Assembly (NCBI GenBank): GCA_031273645.1
Contig: JAISRM010000015.1
Location: 1-14,615, forward strand
Length of the DNA: 14,615 nt
Direction: 5' to 3'
Source of the DNA: Endomicrobium sp.
GTDB taxonomy: Bacteria; Elusimicrobiota; Endomicrobiia; Endomicrobiales; Endomicrobiaceae
A model generated the notes under the pieces. The model had not been told where the DNA came from. It did not search any database and saw nothing but the letters and a program-made list of their open reading frames with translations. This document shows, one piece after another, positions 13,001 to 14,615 of the stretch (position 1 is its first letter; every line of letters begins with the position of its first letter). Position numbers and translations under genes: made by a program.

Positions 13001-13573
13001 CAGAACGCAGACTTCGTCTGTTTTATGGAACACAAACTATGTTTGTTTTGTCCCAACCAACTGAAAATGGGAATCATTTTTATCCTATAAAAACGGAAAG
13101 CGCCGCCGTCATTCCCGCGTTTTTAATATTTGTTTTTCCTAAACAGCCTGCGCTCGAGTGTCTCTATCGGGTGGGAATCCAAGTTTAATATTAGTATAGT
13201 TTCTAACATTATTGCTTTTTAGACTGCGTCTGTTTTATAGAACACGGACAGAGTCTGTTTTGTTTGTGTCATTCCCATGTTTTTAATATTCGTTCCTCCT
13301 AAGCAGCCTGTCGTTAAGTTTGTCATTCCCGCGAAAGCGGGAATCCATGTTTGCTCAAAAATTCTTTTTACATCCGATAGAAACATTCGGGCGCAGGCTG
13401 CTTAGGAAGAAAGAACATTAATACTTTCGGCAATGACAGACACAAACAAAACGGACACAGTCCGTATTCCATAAAACAGGCGAAGCCTGCGGGATACAAG
13501 TTTAAAAAATCAGTTAACCGCTGACAGTTAGCGCTGATACCGCGTAATTTACTGTGTGGAAATTCATTTAAAA

Positions 13574-13616
13574 ATAAAAAAAGGCGTCCGGAGAATTAAT
13601 CCGGGCGTCTTTTTTT
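13574..13616. terminator. Bidirectional intrinsic terminator
   Basis: An 11-bp stem (13582-13592 with 13600-13610, two G-U pairs) with a 7-nt loop is flanked by an A tract on the left and seven T on the right, so it can terminate transcription from both sides. It lies about 45 bp beyond the stop codon of the minus-strand thioesterase, its most likely owner, and would also stop read-through from the nifJ side. This is the strongest terminator in the window. Confidence 0.9.
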
Positions 13617-13658
13617 ATATAATCTGTCGCGGACAGTTTAACGAAGCGTTAAACAACG

Positions 13659-14387
13659 CTAAATCCATTTGCTAAATGCTACAGCCGCCACTTTTGAGTC
13701 GCTTTGTTTTACAAGCTCATGCCAAAACGAGCCGTCAAGGTTATCGTATGTTTTTACGGTTATTATCTCTCCGGCTTTCAGTTCCGATTTAAAATCCGTC
13801 GATATGTACTCAAGCGTTTTTGTCTCCCAAATCAGAGGCGGTACTCCTTCAAGAGCCCATGAAGTAAAATGAACGTTGTTTACGTGTCCGTTTAAATCGA
13901 GATCTTCAAGCCTTGACGTAATTACCGTTTGCATTACGGGCTCTGCGCTAAATTTTGCGGGAGCGGGTCTTTCAATTTCCTGCATTGCAAATTTTAAAGC
14001 GCAATCTTTCTTTTCAAGTAAAAATTGAGGCGTTCTTATTATTCTATGCTTTGCCAAATCTAAAATCAGCCATTTGCTTACGGCTTTTGCAACTTCGGCG
14101 CCGTACTCGTCATATATTATAAAATCCCTGCGACTGTATATTTTATCGCTTGACACATGCCATGTCTTAACTTTTATTTTCTGGACGCTTGATATTTTTC
14201 CGGTCAAGCGGAAACTGATTTTTGTAAGCACCCATGCCACTCCTTGCGGAAAATCTTCCCAGCCTAAAGAAAATGTTTTTGCGTCAATTGCCGCCGCCTG
14301 CTGGGCATAGTTTTGCAATATCCATACCGGCACGCTTTTGTCTTGCCATATTTCATGATAACGAACGTTAAAAAATTCTTCTGTCAT
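13659..14387 (-). CDS. Acyl-ACP thioesterase
   Basis: The enzyme hydrolyses the acyl group from acyl carrier protein, releasing free fatty acid in the cytoplasm. The 242-aa product matches the two-hotdog acyl-ACP thioesterase family. The N-terminal motif RYHEIWQDKSVPVWILQNYAQ starts near residue 9, GVAWVLTKISFRL follows near 50, and the second hotdog half has DLDLNGHVNNVHFTSWAL (about 167-184) with the conserved Asn-Gly-His-Val-Asn. The start at 14387 is chosen because GGGAG lies 7 bp upstream and the family motif begins soon after. An upstream TTG (14471) would add 28 hydrophobic residues, but a good promoter falls inside that extension. The gene stands alone, with a terminator about 45 bp downstream. 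Confidence 0.93.
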   Translation of the reverse strand: MTEEFFNVRYHEIWQDKSVPVWILQNYAQQAAAIDAKTFSLGWEDFPQGVAWVLTKISFRLTGKISSVQKIKVKTWHVSSDKIYSRRDFIIYDEYGAEVAKAVSKWLILDLAKHRIIRTPQFLLEKKDCALKFAMQEIERPAPAKFSAEPVMQTVITSRLEDLDLNGHVNNVHFTSWALEGVPPLIWETKTLEYISTDFKSELKAGEIITVKTYDNLDGSFWHELVKQSDSKVAAVAFSKWI

Positions 14388-14450
14388 AAAATTTCTCCCG
14401 CGCGCTAAAAACGCTTTTATTAAAAAAATCAGCAAAAAAATTAATATTTT

Positions 14451-14479
14451 ATTAGACAAAAAACTTCTCAAATTGTCAA
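14451..14479 (-). promoter_or_regulatory. Promoter of the acyl-ACP thioesterase gene
   Basis: On the minus strand a perfect TTGACA (14474-14479) is followed after 17 bp by TCTAAT (14451-14456), five of six bases matching the -10 consensus. Initiation near 14444 would lie downstream of the TTG at 14471, which argues for the shorter protein starting at 14387. Confidence 0.75.
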
Positions 14480-14505
14480 AATCAAAGATTTGCGCAAACT
14501 TTTGA

Positions 14506-14535
14506 TTGACAAAACATGACAGGTTATTCTATTAT
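14506..14535 (+). promoter_or_regulatory. Divergent promoter for the gene at the right edge
   Basis: TTGACA (14506-14511) and TATTAT (14530-14535) are 18 bp apart. Together with the minus-strand promoter they form a divergent pair whose -35 boxes are about 26 bp apart. Predicted initiation is near 14542. Confidence 0.65.
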
Positions 14536-14573
14536 AAAAAATCAGAAATTCTATTTGCGCGGGAATAAACATT

Positions 14574-14615
14574 ATGAAAATATTAGATCATACCGTAAGT
14601 AAAAGCTTTCTTGCA
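14574..14615 (+). CDS. Start of an unidentified gene, cut by the window edge
   Basis: An ATG at 14574 opens a frame that stays open to the last base and encodes MKILDHTVSKSFLA. Only 14 codons are visible, so no family can be named. A good promoter lies about 40 bp upstream. The ribosome-binding site is weak (GGGA, with a rather long spacer). Confidence 0.55.
   Translation, partial: MKILDHTVSKSFLA

Larger units (their letters stand above)
12924..13540. repeat. Intergenic repeat array 5
   Basis: After two large hairpins (12930-12953 and 12963-13000) come mini-hairpins at 13008-13020, 13033-13045, 13220-13232, 13245-13257, 13452-13464 and 13477-13489. There is an inverted module B (13108-13183) followed by a left half of module A (13181-13219), a partial module B (13270-13310), a complete palindrome (13325-13344) and another module B variant (13372-13438). 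Near the end, ATCAGTTAACCGCTGA (13509-13524) is the reverse complement of 6285-6300 and is followed by the related CAGTTAGCGCTGAT. The 65-codon plus-strand reading frame at 12991 is repeat translation. Confidence 0.9.

Noticed and set aside
12991..13188. 65-codon plus-strand frame
   Set aside because: Begins in a hairpin arm and translates an inverted module B; no coding signature.
14388..14471. Hydrophobic N-terminal extension of the thioesterase
   Set aside because: Starts with TTG, lies across the predicted transcription start, and GGGAG precedes the ATG at 14387.

Overview
The window looks like a chromosomal segment of a low-to-moderate GC, Gram-negative-type, anaerobic fermenting bacterium. 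Supporting signs are a single-chain pyruvate:ferredoxin oxidoreductase, several exported or membrane proteins, and heavy AAA/TTT codon use. Gene style and repeat-rich spacers remind me of Elusimicrobiota (Endomicrobium-like), but that is an impression from reading, not a search result.

Layout: a repeat array (1-480) precedes a tRNA-Ala(CGC) gene with its own promoter. A tight replication/repair operon follows: dnaX, an unrecognised exported protein, and recR. A second array (4291-4858) contains a clear ~190-bp tandem duplication. Next come an alpha/beta hydrolase and a small four-helix membrane protein, then a third array (6264-6925). Then a chorismate-lyase (UbiC/DUF98)-like gene, a possible 19-codon leader ORF, and an exported DUF3089 hydrolase whose Shine-Dalgarno sequence lies inside a hairpin. 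A fourth array (8848-9140) leads to a branched terminator-like structure and the promoter of the large nifJ/PFOR gene. After a fifth array (12924-13540), a bidirectional terminator separates it from a minus-strand acyl-ACP thioesterase. That gene is divergent from a gene that starts at the right edge.

The most unusual content is the spacer DNA. Five intergenic arrays make up roughly a fifth of the window. They are mosaics of a few modules: (i) 20-bp palindromes of the form ATTCCC-N8-GGGAAT, the same consensus as the neisserial dRS3 repeat; (ii) module A, ~78 bp between two such palindromes, giving a MITE-like unit with terminal inverted repeats up to 33 bp; (iii) module B, ~55 bp sitting in the loop position of the palindrome; (iv) about two dozen 13-bp mini-hairpins (5-bp stem, 3-nt loop) whose stems covary; (v) CAGC-AA-GCTG hairpins and an ATCAGTTAACCGCTGA element. 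Filled and empty sites can be compared within the window. The arrays lie between transcription units and are absent from inside the tight dnaX-recR operon. The overall design resembles neisserial intergenic mosaic elements (NIMEs), but in what appears to be an unrelated organism.

Functionally the genes are mostly housekeeping (replication clamp loading, recombinational repair, pyruvate oxidation, fatty-acid release), mixed with accessory hydrolases. No transposase, integrase, CRISPR array or defence gene is visible.
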